Shown here: one piece after another, positions 17,093-25,328 of the stretch
How positions within the stretch are numbered: position 1 is the stretch's first letter
How the letters are laid out: each line of letters starts with the position of its first letter
Assembly: GCA_030593295.1 (NCBI GenBank)
Contig: JAUVHO010000010.1
Coordinates: forward strand, 1 to 46,742
DNA length: 46,742 bases
Reading direction: 5' to 3'
DNA from: Methanomassiliicoccales archaeon
GTDB taxonomy: Archaea > Thermoplasmatota > Thermoplasmata > RBG-16-68-12 > SOIM01
Translations under genes and position numbers: made by a program
The notes under the pieces: model-generated
What the model was told of the DNA's origin: nothing
The model's database searches: none
Seen by the model: the letters and a program-made list of their open reading frames with translations, nothing else

Positions 17093-17515
17093 ATGCCAGT
17101 GATACACGTTGCTGAAAAGGACATCGAGAAGATGATTCTTCACTCTCAAAGGGAGAGCCCCAAGGAGGCCTGCGGGATACTTGCCGGGAAGCTCGATGAT
17201 GACAAGGTCCGAATCAAGAAGGTGTACGATTGCACGAACGTGCACCAGAACCCAAACGGAGAGTATTTCATAAAGCCAGAGGATCAGCTGAGGATATTCC
17301 TGGAGATTGAAGAACAAGAGGACATGGACGTGGTCGGCTTCTACCATTCCCATCCTCGCGGCCCCGATTCCCCATCGCTCATTGACTCATCCAAGTACTA
17401 CTGGCCGGGGTATCCCATGGCGATAGTATCCCTGTCCCCAGAACCGAGCGTAACCTTCTGGACCTACGAGAAAAATCGGTTCCATCCCGTGGACATCGTC
17501 AGAGAAAGGTTTTAA
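17093..17515 (+). CDS. JAMM/MPN+ metalloprotease (deubiquitinase-like)
   Basis: The 140-residue protein has the complete JAMM zinc-protease motif. The general-base Glu25 is in EACGIL, followed by HSH-x7-S-x2-D with His85, His87, Ser95 and Asp98. Stand-alone archaeal enzymes of this type (for example HvJAMM1) remove ubiquitin-like SAMP modifiers from target proteins or process carrier precursors. An E1-like activating enzyme is encoded at 5929-6936, so activation and removal functions are both present in the window. It follows the PrsW-like gene and precedes two unknown genes, all on the same strand with short gaps. Confidence 0.9.
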   Translation: MPVIHVAEKDIEKMILHSQRESPKEACGILAGKLDDDKVRIKKVYDCTNVHQNPNGEYFIKPEDQLRIFLEIEEQEDMDVVGFYHSHPRGPDSPSLIDSSKYYWPGYPMAIVSLSPEPSVTFWTYEKNRFHPVDIVRERF

Positions 17516-17539
17516 TCGGCTTCGATTGATTGAGAGTCG

Positions 17540-18004
17540 GTGAAGCGAGAGTTCTCTTTTGACGGGGCGGCATATTCTGACAACAAGGCAGGGTTCAAGA
17601 AGTTGCTGAGGAGCCACGGGCTGAAATGGAAAGGCAGCTTGGGTGATTTCGTCTGGATCGGAGAGGGCGACAAGGTGATCGCAAGATTCGAAAGGGACGC
17701 CGAAAGGGATGTGACCATATCCGCAACGCTCACATGGAGCGGCAAGAAGAAGACGGCTTTCTTGATGGAACTGGAGAACTGGGCAAAGGAAGTTGGTGCG
17801 GAGAAGGCCGATGTGACGGGAAAGAACAAGGGCGCAGACAAGAAGATCAAGAAAGAACTTGAGTTCTGGGACGAACTGCACAAGCCCGACAGAGAACGGC
17901 TGAGAGCCGAAGGACGTCCCGAATCCTGGATAGAGAAGGATATGAAGGAATGGCGCAAGAAGAAACGCCAAAAGAAGAAAGAACTCCTAGACAGATATGG
18001 GTGA
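17540..18004 (+). CDS. Uncharacterised charged protein
   Basis: The 154-residue protein starts at GTG. Residues 1-90 look globular with alternating strands (SLGDFVWIGEGDKVIARFE, then VTISATLTW). Residues 100-154 are highly charged and helical, ending in a lysine/arginine-rich segment (EWRKKKRQKKKELLDRYG). There is no signal peptide or membrane segment. I do not recognise a family. It begins 24 nt after the JAMM gene, and its stop overlaps the next start (TGATG), so it is probably part of the same operon. The basic tail would suit nucleic-acid or ribosome binding, but this is unsupported. Confidence 0.7.
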   Translation: MKREFSFDGAAYSDNKAGFKKLLRSHGLKWKGSLGDFVWIGEGDKVIARFERDAERDVTISATLTWSGKKKTAFLMELENWAKEVGAEKADVTGKNKGADKKIKKELEFWDELHKPDRERLRAEGRPESWIEKDMKEWRKKKRQKKKELLDRYG

Positions 18005-18366
18005 TGGTGAGAGGCATGGAAGAGAAGCAAGGCGACGAGACGGTTGATGAAGGCCTTCCAGACATGTTCGGGATGCCGCCAGAGTTCTACAGGTTCGAGA
18101 TTTTGAACGCACTCTTCCTCATCATAGTTGGCATTGTGCTGTTGGCCCTTACCGCCTTCGATTTAATCCACGTTTTCCTTGGGATCGGTCTGGTCGCGAT
18201 CCTTGCTGGAGTTTCCTTGACCATATCAAGTGTGAACTTCGCTAGGACCCGTTCAACCGGACCTTTGCATGAATCCGTTGCCAAGAGCTTCAAGTACAGA
18301 ATGATCTCCGGGCTGATATGCTATTCCTCGGGTGCGGCGCTACTGATGGCCTACATCATCCAATGA
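18004..18366 (+). CDS. Small membrane protein, unknown function
   Basis: The 120-residue protein starts at the ATG overlapping the previous stop codon. An earlier in-frame ATG at 17950 would overlap that gene by 55 nt and is less likely. After a 37-residue polar N-terminus there are two adjacent hydrophobic helices (about 38-60 and 62-80) and a third at the C-terminus (about 100-119). No catalytic motif is visible. It ends the PrsW-JAMM operon and its 3' end overlaps the convergent zinc-ribbon gene by 11 nt. Confidence 0.65.
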   Translation: MVRGMEEKQGDETVDEGLPDMFGMPPEFYRFEILNALFLIIVGIVLLALTAFDLIHVFLGIGLVAILAGVSLTISSVNFARTRSTGPLHESVAKSFKYRMISGLICYSSGAALLMAYIIQ

Positions 18367-18535
18367 GACGTTCTGAGAAGAAACTCCCAGCGACCTGATA
18401 GGGGTCGTAGCAGTCGAAACAGAAGCCGCTCCTCTTGTCGTCCGGGAGGAATATCATGGTGCATCCGCACTTCCTGCAACTCCCAGCCGAATCGCTGACG
18501 TCCTCGAATCGCCGGATGTCTGGACGAAGCCTCAA
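18356..18535 (-). CDS. Zinc-ribbon miniprotein
   Basis: The 59-residue protein is read from a TTG at 18535, preceded on the minus strand by GGGGAGGA at SD distance. It has a four-cysteine ribbon: CRKCGC, about 14 residues, then CFDC, followed by YDPY. A TATA-like element at 18585-18594 on the same strand supports transcription. Zinc ribbons of this size are usually nucleic-acid or protein adaptors; no specific family is recognised. A longer version from TTG 18568 is possible. Confidence 0.55.
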   Translation of the reverse strand: MRLRPDIRRFEDVSDSAGSCRKCGCTMIFLPDDKRSGFCFDCYDPYQVAGSFFSERLIG

Positions 18536-18584
18536 TCGACCCACTCCTCCCCAAAAACTTGGTGACAAAAGGTATCCCTCAGGT

Positions 18585-18594
18585 CTATAAAAAC
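18585..18594 (-). promoter_or_regulatory. TATA-like element for the zinc-ribbon miniprotein
   Basis: The minus strand reads GTTTTTATAG, predicting a start near 18560 and a short leader with SD. The plus-strand reading CTATAAAAAC is also TATA-like, but tmk has a better-placed element at 18631-18642. Confidence 0.4.
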
Positions 18595-18630
18595 CTTTTC
18601 GGATGGTTGGATGTTCGTTGCACGTAGAGG

Positions 18631-18642
18631 AATATTATTAAG
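18631..18642 (+). promoter_or_regulatory. TATA element for tmk
   Basis: AATATTATTAAG is centred about 30 nt before the ATG at 18667. This spacing supports leaderless translation from that Met. Confidence 0.4.
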
Positions 18643-18666
18643 CGTTTGATGGGTTCTCCAACTACG

Positions 18667-19275
18667 ATGGCAGGCAGGTTCATAACGCTCGATGGTATCG
18701 ACGGTTGCGGGAAATCTTCCATTGCAGAGAGTCTCTTCAGAGCCTTGGAAGAACAAGGCAAGGATGTCATTCTCACCCGGGAGCCCACGGATTCATGGAT
18801 CGGGGAAGCCGTCAAAAGAAGCATTTCCGAAGATCATCCTGCTTTGACCGAAGCCTTCCTTTTTATGGCCGACCGCGCGACTCATTCGAAGGAGATTGTC
18901 GAATGGCTTGAGGCCGACAGAATGGTGATATGCGACCGCTATGCCGACTCGACCATTTCCTATCAGGCCGCCTCTCTCTCATTGGAGGGGTTTGACGGAG
19001 ACCCGTTCGAATGGTTGAAGGGCATCAGCGACCTCTATGTTCTTTCCCCTGACCTGACCATCCTTCTTGACCTTGACCCAGGTGTTGCAATGGAACGCAT
19101 TCAGCTGAGGGAGAAGATCACCAAGTTCGAGAATCAGGATTTCCTGACGAAAGTAAGAGAGAACTTCCTGAGATTGGCGGAGATGGAAGATCGGATCAGA
19201 ATCGTTGATGCGTCGCCACCCTTGAGCGCCGTGGCTGAAGAAGTGGAAAGGGTTCTGCGGACCGTACTCGACTAA
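18667..19275 (+). CDS. tmk: Thymidylate kinase
   Basis: The 202-residue P-loop kinase has Walker A GIDGCGKSS, the TREPTDSWIG segment that contacts dTMP, and CDRYADSTISYQ, the DR(Y/H) motif of the family. It phosphorylates dTMP to dTDP for DNA synthesis. In-frame starts at 18646 (TTG) and 18649 (ATG) would add 6-7 residues, but the promoter spacing and the family's usual start just before the first strand favour 18667. The gene ends a few bases into a convergent small reading frame. Confidence 0.93.
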   Translation: MAGRFITLDGIDGCGKSSIAESLFRALEEQGKDVILTREPTDSWIGEAVKRSISEDHPALTEAFLFMADRATHSKEIVEWLEADRMVICDRYADSTISYQAASLSLEGFDGDPFEWLKGISDLYVLSPDLTILLDLDPGVAMERIQLREKITKFENQDFLTKVRENFLRLAEMEDRIRIVDASPPLSAVAEEVERVLRTVLD

Positions 19276-19520
19276 CTTGCTGCGTCCCTTATTGCTCCAT
19301 TCATGAGTGCCTGGACCAGAAAAGCTCTCGCAAAAAGGATCATCATGTCCCTGTCGCCCCTTTCAACTTCCATCAGAAAGGCTCGACCGAGGAGCATCTT
19401 CATGTGTGGCTCTGGTTCACTCTGGAGCACAATAGAACGATTGGATAGGAAGGTCTTTAACATTTTCCCGTGAGAATCATATATGATTATCTGGTCAAAT
19501 CCGATTCTCTGGCCTGACAA
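19272..19520 (-). CDS. Possible small protein, unknown
   Basis: An 82-codon reading frame lies convergent to tmk and fills the gap before herA. The C-terminal half has two amphipathic helices (MKMLLGRAFLMEVERG and MMILFARAFLVQALMNG). The start codon (TTG) has no clear SD. An internal ATG at 19463 has a TATA-like CATATATG upstream, but only about 18 nt away. No family is recognised. The gap it fills is 292 nt, so if it is not a gene, the gap holds only the herA promoter. Confidence 0.35.
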   Translation of the reverse strand: MSGQRIGFDQIIIYDSHGKMLKTFLSNRSIVLQSEPEPHMKMLLGRAFLMEVERGDRDMMILFARAFLVQALMNGAIRDAAS

Positions 19521-19567
19521 AAGATTCTTAAGACATATCGACTATTCACCTACGATGGGGTGCACGC

Positions 19568-21064
19568 TTGGACACCACCTTTGACGAAGCTGTTCCAGAG
19601 ACCACTAATCATATCTCCCCCGACTGCATCGGAATGATTTACGGAGACATCGGACCCACTAAATTCAAGTGCAGTGTTTTGGCACCAGTGGAGAAGAACG
19701 AGTTCATTCAGGTCAATCACGAAACGTGCGGGATGGTTCTTGGAAGGGTGGATACGATAGAAAGGAAAACAGACTTATCCATTGAGAGAGCGCACCTGCT
19801 GGCCAAGGGGGAGCACGTGGAGATCGAAGAGATGGTGTCCGCAAGCATAGTGATAGTCGGCTACAGGGACGAGAGGAACCTGCTGCAGGTTCCGAGAACG
19901 CCCTTTAAGGCCGGGGAAGAAGTGGAGAAGGCCAGCGAGAATCTTATCAGGAAGGTTATCGGGCTGAAGGAGGACAGGAAGGTCGGCGCCTACATCGGGA
20001 TGCTCAGGGGGCACGATGTTCAGATTTATCTGGACATCAACGGCTTGATCCAGAAGCACGTCAGTATACTGGCAAAGACCGGCGGCGGAAAGAGCTACAT
20101 GGCCGGCGTCGTTCTCGAGGAGCTCCTGAAGCACAACGTCACAACGGTTGTGATAGACCCTCACGGTGAATACTCTTCTCTTGCGCAGAGGGCGAAGTCC
20201 GTCCAGCTTGGAGAGAAGTTCCACGTCGTCCCCAACAGCTACGAGTCCAAGTTGGCGATTTTCAGCCCCGACACAAAGGTGAATCCTAACGCCAAATCTC
20301 TCAAGTTCACACTCGCCAACCTTCAGCCCAGGGACATACTGGCGCTCACGAAGTCAGGGAGCGTCCGAACCCATCTGACCTCATTGCGAGAGGCCCTGGA
20401 CATAATCAGGACATCCCGCAAGGACTACGACGTAGACGACATCCTGAGGGTGCTGGAGGCCCAGGACGACCAGTCCAACTTCTCATTGATGAACGAACTG
20501 GAATACCTCCGGGAAGTGGACATATTCGCCCGAGAAGGGACGAAGATCGACGAGCTGGTGCACAAGGGAATGACAACGATAATCAATATGAAAGGAACGC
20601 CCCCAGACATTCAGGAGCTTATCATCAATCGGGTAGCGACCGCATTGTTCGAACTCAGGAAGATGGAGAAGATACCCCCGCTCATGATGGTGGCCGAAGA
20701 GGCTCACAACTTCTGTCCCCAACAGGGCAAGGCGGCCACATCGGATATCTTCAGGACGATCGCGTCCGAGGGAAGGAAGTTCGGTCTGGGTCTCATGATA
20801 ATAACGCAGAGGGCGGCCAAGGTGGACAAGAACGTTCTCAGCCAGTGCAACACGCAGATCATACTCAAGGTCACAAACCCCAACGACCTGAAGACGATAA
20901 TGGCCTCGGTGGAAGGATTGACGGCAGGGATGGCGGATGAGATACAGATGCTCCCAGTGGGCGTCGCCCTGGTGACCGGAGGGAACATAACCATGCCTCT
21001 GTTGGTAGACGTTAGACCAAGAGAGACGGAACATGGCGGGAAGTCGGTCAAGATCCTGGAATGA
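19568..21064 (+). CDS. herA: HerA-type hexameric DNA translocase/helicase
   Basis: The 498-residue protein has an N-terminal beta-barrel (HAS) domain (about 18-115), Walker A AKTGGGKS (169-176), VVIDPHGEYSSL, Walker B MMVAEEAHNFC (near 378) and the ITQRAAKVDKNVLSQCNTQIILK sensor region in the RecA/FtsK-like core. HerA with the nuclease NurA resects DNA ends together with Mre11-Rad50. None of these partners is encoded next to it here, unlike in many archaea. The start is TTG with GGGG 7 nt upstream. The next gene begins 4 nt after its stop. Confidence 0.93.
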   Translation: MDTTFDEAVPETTNHISPDCIGMIYGDIGPTKFKCSVLAPVEKNEFIQVNHETCGMVLGRVDTIERKTDLSIERAHLLAKGEHVEIEEMVSASIVIVGYRDERNLLQVPRTPFKAGEEVEKASENLIRKVIGLKEDRKVGAYIGMLRGHDVQIYLDINGLIQKHVSILAKTGGGKSYMAGVVLEELLKHNVTTVVIDPHGEYSSLAQRAKSVQLGEKFHVVPNSYESKLAIFSPDTKVNPNAKSLKFTLANLQPRDILALTKSGSVRTHLTSLREALDIIRTSRKDYDVDDILRVLEAQDDQSNFSLMNELEYLREVDIFAREGTKIDELVHKGMTTIINMKGTPPDIQELIINRVATALFELRKMEKIPPLMMVAEEAHNFCPQQGKAATSDIFRTIASEGRKFGLGLMIITQRAAKVDKNVLSQCNTQIILKVTNPNDLKTIMASVEGLTAGMADEIQMLPVGVALVTGGNITMPLLVDVRPRETEHGGKSVKILE

Positions 21065-21068
21065 TAGA

Positions 21069-21350
21069 ATGGATATCGCACTAGTGGAGAAGGATCTGGA
21101 TATCACAAAGAGAGCACTGGCAAAGGTCAAGATCATTGCTCCAGAGAAGTCGTACACGCACAGGATCGCAAAGGATTTTCTCAATATGGCCGAGTCATAC
21201 TACAAGGACGCAGTGCATTTCTACGAAGATGGCAACCTGGTGAATGCTTTCGCATGCGTCAACTACGCTCACGGGTGGCTGGACGCTGGCGCTCGACTGG
21301 GGGTCTTCGATGTGGGCGGTGACGATCAGCTTTTCACCTTGATGGAATAG
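21069..21350 (+). CDS. DUF357-like helical protein
   Basis: The 93-residue all-helical protein has RIAKDFLNMAESYYKDAVHF and NAFACVNYAHGWLDAGARLG, the pattern of archaeal DUF357, a HEPN-like four-helix bundle. Catalytic Rx4-6H residues of HEPN RNases are not evident. It starts 4 nt after herA stops, so it is very likely co-transcribed. A functional link to DNA translocation or repair is inferred only from this coupling. Confidence 0.8.
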   Translation: MDIALVEKDLDITKRALAKVKIIAPEKSYTHRIAKDFLNMAESYYKDAVHFYEDGNLVNAFACVNYAHGWLDAGARLGVFDVGGDDQLFTLME

Positions 21351-21408
21351 TTTATTTCTCACCGATTATATTGTATCGTTCAGGGATTGCTGAGGAGGTT
21401 TCATTGGC

Positions 21409-21870
21409 TTGAAGGACGGTACACCCACCGCGAGAAAGGTCCCCAAGGGGCAAGTATCTTGGGCGAGGGCCAGGGACAAGAAGAGCACTCGGGAGAAATC
21501 CTACGAGGCCAAGGTGGGCAGGGAAAGCAAAGGACCGATTGTGCTTAGTTTGATGAAGACCTGGAAGGTCATGTTCACCTTCGCTTCCCTTTTTGCCATT
21601 CTGACAGTCCTCGCCCTTATCATCGAACCGCTGCGCTACATCTTCCCGCTTTCAGGGATAGTGATTATGATCGTGACCTACTTCCTTGGAGGGGGTCTTT
21701 CAGAATGGCATTCTGTTCCCCCGACCACAACAATCAGTGCAAAATCGATGCTTTCATACAGATATGGTGAGAGCTCTTCCAACTGGGACATAATAACTAT
21801 CGGGTTCATAATCGGAGGGATGATCTTCCTTTCTGGTGTACTGTCTATCCTGATAGCCACCCTATACTGA
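21409..21870 (+). CDS. Membrane protein of unknown function with basic cytosolic N-terminus
   Basis: The 153-residue protein is read from a TTG at 21409 with GAGGAGG at 21392-21398. The first 45 residues are strongly basic. Three hydrophobic segments follow (about 54-72, 76-95 and 130-152), with a polar loop SEWHSVPPTTTISAKSMLSY between the second and third. No known motif is present. A TATA-like GATTATATT at about 21364 suggests its own promoter. It converges on the pantoate kinase gene with 3 nt between stops. Confidence 0.65.
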   Translation: MKDGTPTARKVPKGQVSWARARDKKSTREKSYEAKVGRESKGPIVLSLMKTWKVMFTFASLFAILTVLALIIEPLRYIFPLSGIVIMIVTYFLGGGLSEWHSVPPTTTISAKSMLSYRYGESSSNWDIITIGFIIGGMIFLSGVLSILIATLY

Positions 21871-21873
21871 GGG

Positions 21874-22746
21874 TCAAATGGTCCGCGCACCACGGTTGTC
21901 CACTTCGCATCTTATCACCTTTCCAAAACGCTTCAGGATGTTCTCGAGTATCTCCGTCTCTCCACTGGCAAAGACCGAGTTCCCCAGCATGGACATCCCC
22001 GCATAGCCGTATTCTGCGCAGCTTCCGATGGCCTCCAGTATCTTCTCCGTCGCCAATCCTGCATCCTTGGCGAAATCCTCGCTGAGTATGAACAACCTCT
22101 CAAGATCCGGATTTGAGATGAATGAATCCACACGTTCCCTCCCGGAACGGTTGATCCTCTCCACCGCTCTCCTGTCCTGGAGGACCTCTCGAGTATCCAG
22201 GTCTCCTCCCAGAATACACAGGACCACGTCCTGTTCGATCTCTGTCTTCTTCACCTTTCCATATGGAGGGGCGCCTGGCGATTCCCTGACGACCAATCCC
22301 CCGGTTGCTTGCGGGTAAACGTCACCGAGCCCTGTGAGGGATTCCACCTCAGCGATATGGGCGATGCGGACAAGGTCCTCCGTTGTTTGATCGGATCCAG
22401 CGGCATCAGCAAGGGCAGTGACAGCGCTGAGTGCACCTGCGCCGCTCATGCCGAATCCCTGCGAGACAGGCAGTTCGTTCAATGTATCCACCGTCACCTC
22501 CAGCTTCTGACTGCCCAGCCATTTCCTCACAGCCAGTTCGGTCACGGTGTTCTCGACAAATCGGTGCTCGACATAAACAGACACTTCTTGATCAGCGGAG
22601 TCAGAGACCTCCACCGTGGATACGACACCCTTGGAAAGACACAGCCCTACCCCTCGTGACCCCTTCTTCAGAATGTCCGGGTCATCGATTATCTCAAAAA
22701 AGGCGGTGATGTGGCCGGGGCAGAATGCGGTGGACTTAGATGCCAT
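21874..22746 (-). CDS. Pantoate kinase (archaeal CoA pathway)
   Basis: The GHMP-superfamily kinase of 290 residues begins with FCPGHITAFFEI and has the ATP loop GFGMSGAGALS (97-107) and a C-terminal SMLGNSVFA segment. This matches archaeal pantoate kinase (COG1829), which phosphorylates pantoate before phosphopantothenate synthetase condenses it with beta-alanine. Archaea use this in place of bacterial pantothenate synthetase/kinase. The gene overlaps the end of coaBC by 11 nt, so two CoA-pathway steps are transcribed together. Confidence 0.92.
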   Translation of the reverse strand: MASKSTAFCPGHITAFFEIIDDPDILKKGSRGVGLCLSKGVVSTVEVSDSADQEVSVYVEHRFVENTVTELAVRKWLGSQKLEVTVDTLNELPVSQGFGMSGAGALSAVTALADAAGSDQTTEDLVRIAHIAEVESLTGLGDVYPQATGGLVVRESPGAPPYGKVKKTEIEQDVVLCILGGDLDTREVLQDRRAVERINRSGRERVDSFISNPDLERLFILSEDFAKDAGLATEKILEAIGSCAEYGYAGMSMLGNSVFASGETEILENILKRFGKVIRCEVDNRGARTI

Positions 22747-23935
22747 TCAGAACAGCACTCCAAATCTCATGAGCGATCTGTGACTTGGGTCCTTTGATCT
22801 CCTTGGTCTTCCCCTTCTTATCAATGATTATGACCTCGTTGGAGTCTGGCTTCACCAGGTTGACGTCATTCGCGACTATGAAATCCAGTTTTGCGGCGCG
22901 GATCCTCCCCTTCCCCCTTGATATGAGGGTCTTCTTTGGAACGTTGGATTCCAGCTTGAAGGCTATGAGCTTCATCTTCTTCCTGTTGCGACGTATCTCT
23001 TCGATTATCTTGGGTGCTCTTATCAGGTCCAGTGACATCGATTTCTTCGACGAGGGGATTTTTCCTTTGATCTTCCTTGGGATGTAGTCGGATATTGCTG
23101 CGGGTACGATGCAAATGTCGGACTTGATCTTGCGGACCATGTCCACCAGCTCGGAGGAACTGGAGAACCTCTTGGTCTTGATGAAGCTCGGCAACTCGCA
23201 GGTCGCTCCACCCATCAACAGTTCTACCTCGGCGCCCCTCTCGAATGCATCCAGTGCAAGTTCAACACCAGTTCGACCTGAGCTTCTGTTGGTCAGGACA
23301 CGAACATCGTCCACTGGTTCTTCGGTCGAGCCAGCTATGACCGTTACCTTCTTCCCGTCCATGTCTTTGGGACCCAGAGTTCTTATGACCGACGACACGA
23401 TTTGGTCCGAGAAAGCGATCTTGGCCTTGGACTCCTGGAGCCTCGGCTGAACGAACTCGATTCCCAGATTCTTCAGCTTCCTGATGTTCTCATCGATTAT
23501 CGGTTGATCGTACAGCGAGATGTGCATGGCTGGCACAATCGTTATGGGCCTCTTTGAGCCAAGACAGGTGATGGCGAAAATTGTGACCTGCGTGTCGGTG
23601 ATACCGTGAGCGATCTTGGATATCGTGTTGGCCGTTGCCGGCACTATCAACATCAGGTCGGCGTACCCCTTATCACCGCAGATGTCAACATACTGGACCG
23701 ATCCGTCGATCTGGGTTATCGGCTTCTGTCCGCTTGCGAACTCCAGGCTGTAAGGGTGGATTATCTTCTGTCCCCACTCGCTCATGACCGGGATGACCTT
23801 CGCGCCATGCCGAATGAGCTCCCTGATCAGTTTCACGCACTCGGTAGCAGCAATGCTGCCCGTGACTCCTATGACGATGGTCTTGCCTTCGAGCTTCTCA
23901 CTCTTCTGGCAGTATATCGCTTCGCTGGGATGCAC
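22736..23935 (-). CDS. coaBC: Bifunctional phosphopantothenoylcysteine decarboxylase/phosphopantothenate-cysteine ligase
   Basis: The 399-residue protein has an N-terminal flavoprotein decarboxylase domain (VTGSIAATECVKLIR, VPATANTISKIAHG, VPAMHISLYDQP). A C-terminal CTP-dependent ligase domain follows (TVIAGSTEEPVDDVRVLTNR, SSGRTGVELA, IVANDV). It joins cysteine to 4'-phosphopantothenate and decarboxylates the product to 4'-phosphopantetheine. The start is a GTG at 23935, about 25 nt from a minus-strand TATA at 23956-23965, so the message is probably leaderless. A leaderless GTG is less usual than ATG; no nearby in-frame ATG exists. Confidence 0.95.
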   Translation of the reverse strand: MHPSEAIYCQKSEKLEGKTIVIGVTGSIAATECVKLIRELIRHGAKVIPVMSEWGQKIIHPYSLEFASGQKPITQIDGSVQYVDICGDKGYADLMLIVPATANTISKIAHGITDTQVTIFAITCLGSKRPITIVPAMHISLYDQPIIDENIRKLKNLGIEFVQPRLQESKAKIAFSDQIVSSVIRTLGPKDMDGKKVTVIAGSTEEPVDDVRVLTNRSSGRTGVELALDAFERGAEVELLMGGATCELPSFIKTKRFSSSSELVDMVRKIKSDICIVPAAISDYIPRKIKGKIPSSKKSMSLDLIRAPKIIEEIRRNRKKMKLIAFKLESNVPKKTLISRGKGRIRAAKLDFIVANDVNLVKPDSNEVIIIDKKGKTKEIKGPKSQIAHEIWSAVLNGI

Positions 23936-23955
23936 GCCGAACGATTAATGTCCGG

Positions 23956-23965
23956 ATTTAAATAG
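23956..23965 (-). promoter_or_regulatory. TATA element for coaBC
   Basis: The minus strand reads CTATTTAAAT, 25 nt before the GTG. It lies back-to-back with the folC element at 24004-24012 in the 103-nt divergent spacer. Confidence 0.5.
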
Positions 23966-24003
23966 TTTCTCTATCGAGAATCTGGATGGGCTCCTGTGCG
24001 CAA

Positions 24004-24012
24004 TGTTTATTG
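24004..24012 (+). promoter_or_regulatory. TATA element for folC
   Basis: TGTTTATTG lies about 31 nt before the ATG at 24039, with no SD between. This is leaderless-type spacing. Confidence 0.4.
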
Positions 24013-24038
24013 GGGTTTGGTGAATAACACCCAACCAT

Positions 24039-25328
24039 ATGACATCTGAGGGGAACGGGGCAATCGAGTATCTTCTAGGTCTCAAGAAGTTCGGCGTGAG
24101 GCTTGGACTGGAGAATGTCACAGAGCTTCTGGAAAGACTTGGCAATCCGCACAACGAATTCAAGTCGGTGCATGTTGCCGGCACCAACGGCAAGGGATCG
24201 ATCTGCGCATATGTCTCTTCTATCCTTCTGGAAGCTGGCTACAAGGTCGGTCTGTACACTTCCCCACACTTGGTGCGTCTCAACGAGCGAATCCAGATCA
24301 ACGGGGAGGAGATATCTGATGATAGGATGGAGGAGCTTGCTGAGCGAATCAGGGCAGTGTCCGAGGAAATGGCCTCCGAGTCACCGGACAAGCAGATCAC
24401 TTTCTTTGAGTTCTTGACCGCCATGGCATTCTCTCACTTCCGTGATGAGAACATCGATTTCGGAGTTCTGGAGGTCGGAATGGGAGGGAGGCTTGATGCC
24501 ACAAATGTCGTCTCTCCTGAAGTGTGTGCCATTGCCCATCTAGCCATCGAACACTCGGAGCATCTTGGAGGATCACTCGGACAGATCGCCGGGGAGAAGG
24601 CTGGGATCATAAAGGACGGAGTTCCGGTCGTTGTCTCGGACAATCCTGTTCCCGAGGCGGTTGTAGATGCATGCAAAGAGAAGAACGCCAGCCTGACGGT
24701 CGTGGGCAAGGACATAATATTCGCCAAGACCGAGCAGGAGCCAGAATGGCAGCACATCAGGGTCAATGATATGCACGATATCAAGATTGGACTTCACGGA
24801 CACCACCAGGTCCAGAACGCCGCCACTGCGTTCGGTGTCATCGAAGCTATGAAAGCAAAGGGATTCGAGATTCCTCATAAGACCGTCTCCGCAGGATTCG
24901 CCAAAGCGAAGTGGCCAGGTAGATTCGAGGTTGTCATGAGAAACCCACTCGTTGTACTCGATACCGCTCACAACCCCGATGCTGCTACAGAGCTGAGGAG
25001 GTCTGTGGATGATGTCCTCGAGTTTGATAGAGGGATCCTGGTGCTGGGAATGCTGGAGGACAAGGACATGGAAGGTTTCGCGGCCGAGATTTATCCGATT
25101 GTCAATACGGTCATCTGCACGACCCCCCAGAACCCGAGAGCGCTCTCGGCGGAACGCGCCGCCAAAATCATGAAGAACTTCATTCGAAGAGTGGGGCCCA
25201 TATCCAGCGTTGCAGAGGCAGTTGACAAGGCATTGGATATGGCCAGGGAGGAGGACATGATCCTTGTTACTGGTTCCAACATCACGGTGGGGGAGGCCAT
25301 GCAGCATCTTGATAGGGTGAACAAGTGA
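24039..25328 (+). CDS. folC: Folylpolyglutamate/dihydrofolate synthase (FolC family)
   Basis: A Mur-ligase-fold enzyme of 429 residues with P-loop HVAGTNGKGS (45-54), the FEFLTAMAFSHF segment, VGMGGRLDATNVV and a C-terminal domain starting VLDTAHNPDA. FolC adds glutamate to dihydropteroate or folates. In archaea the substrate may be a folate-like pterin (H4F or H4MPT type), which the sequence cannot decide. With the SHMT-family enzyme in the same window it suggests C1-carrier metabolism. Its stop overlaps the GTG start of nth by 4 nt. Confidence 0.92.
   Translation: MTSEGNGAIEYLLGLKKFGVRLGLENVTELLERLGNPHNEFKSVHVAGTNGKGSICAYVSSILLEAGYKVGLYTSPHLVRLNERIQINGEEISDDRMEELAERIRAVSEEMASESPDKQITFFEFLTAMAFSHFRDENIDFGVLEVGMGGRLDATNVVSPEVCAIAHLAIEHSEHLGGSLGQIAGEKAGIIKDGVPVVVSDNPVPEAVVDACKEKNASLTVVGKDIIFAKTEQEPEWQHIRVNDMHDIKIGLHGHHQVQNAATAFGVIEAMKAKGFEIPHKTVSAGFAKAKWPGRFEVVMRNPLVVLDTAHNPDAATELRRSVDDVLEFDRGILVLGMLEDKDMEGFAAEIYPIVNTVICTTPQNPRALSAERAAKIMKNFIRRVGPISSVAEAVDKALDMAREEDMILVTGSNITVGEAMQHLDRVNK

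Noticed and set aside
20483-21184. Long open frame on the minus strand inside herA
   Set aside because: It is antisense to an unmistakable HerA and shows no domain, promoter or SD; its composition reflects the codon pattern of the real gene.
24573-25307. 244-codon minus-strand frame inside folC
   Set aside because: Antisense shadow of a fully conserved FolC; no recognisable motif.
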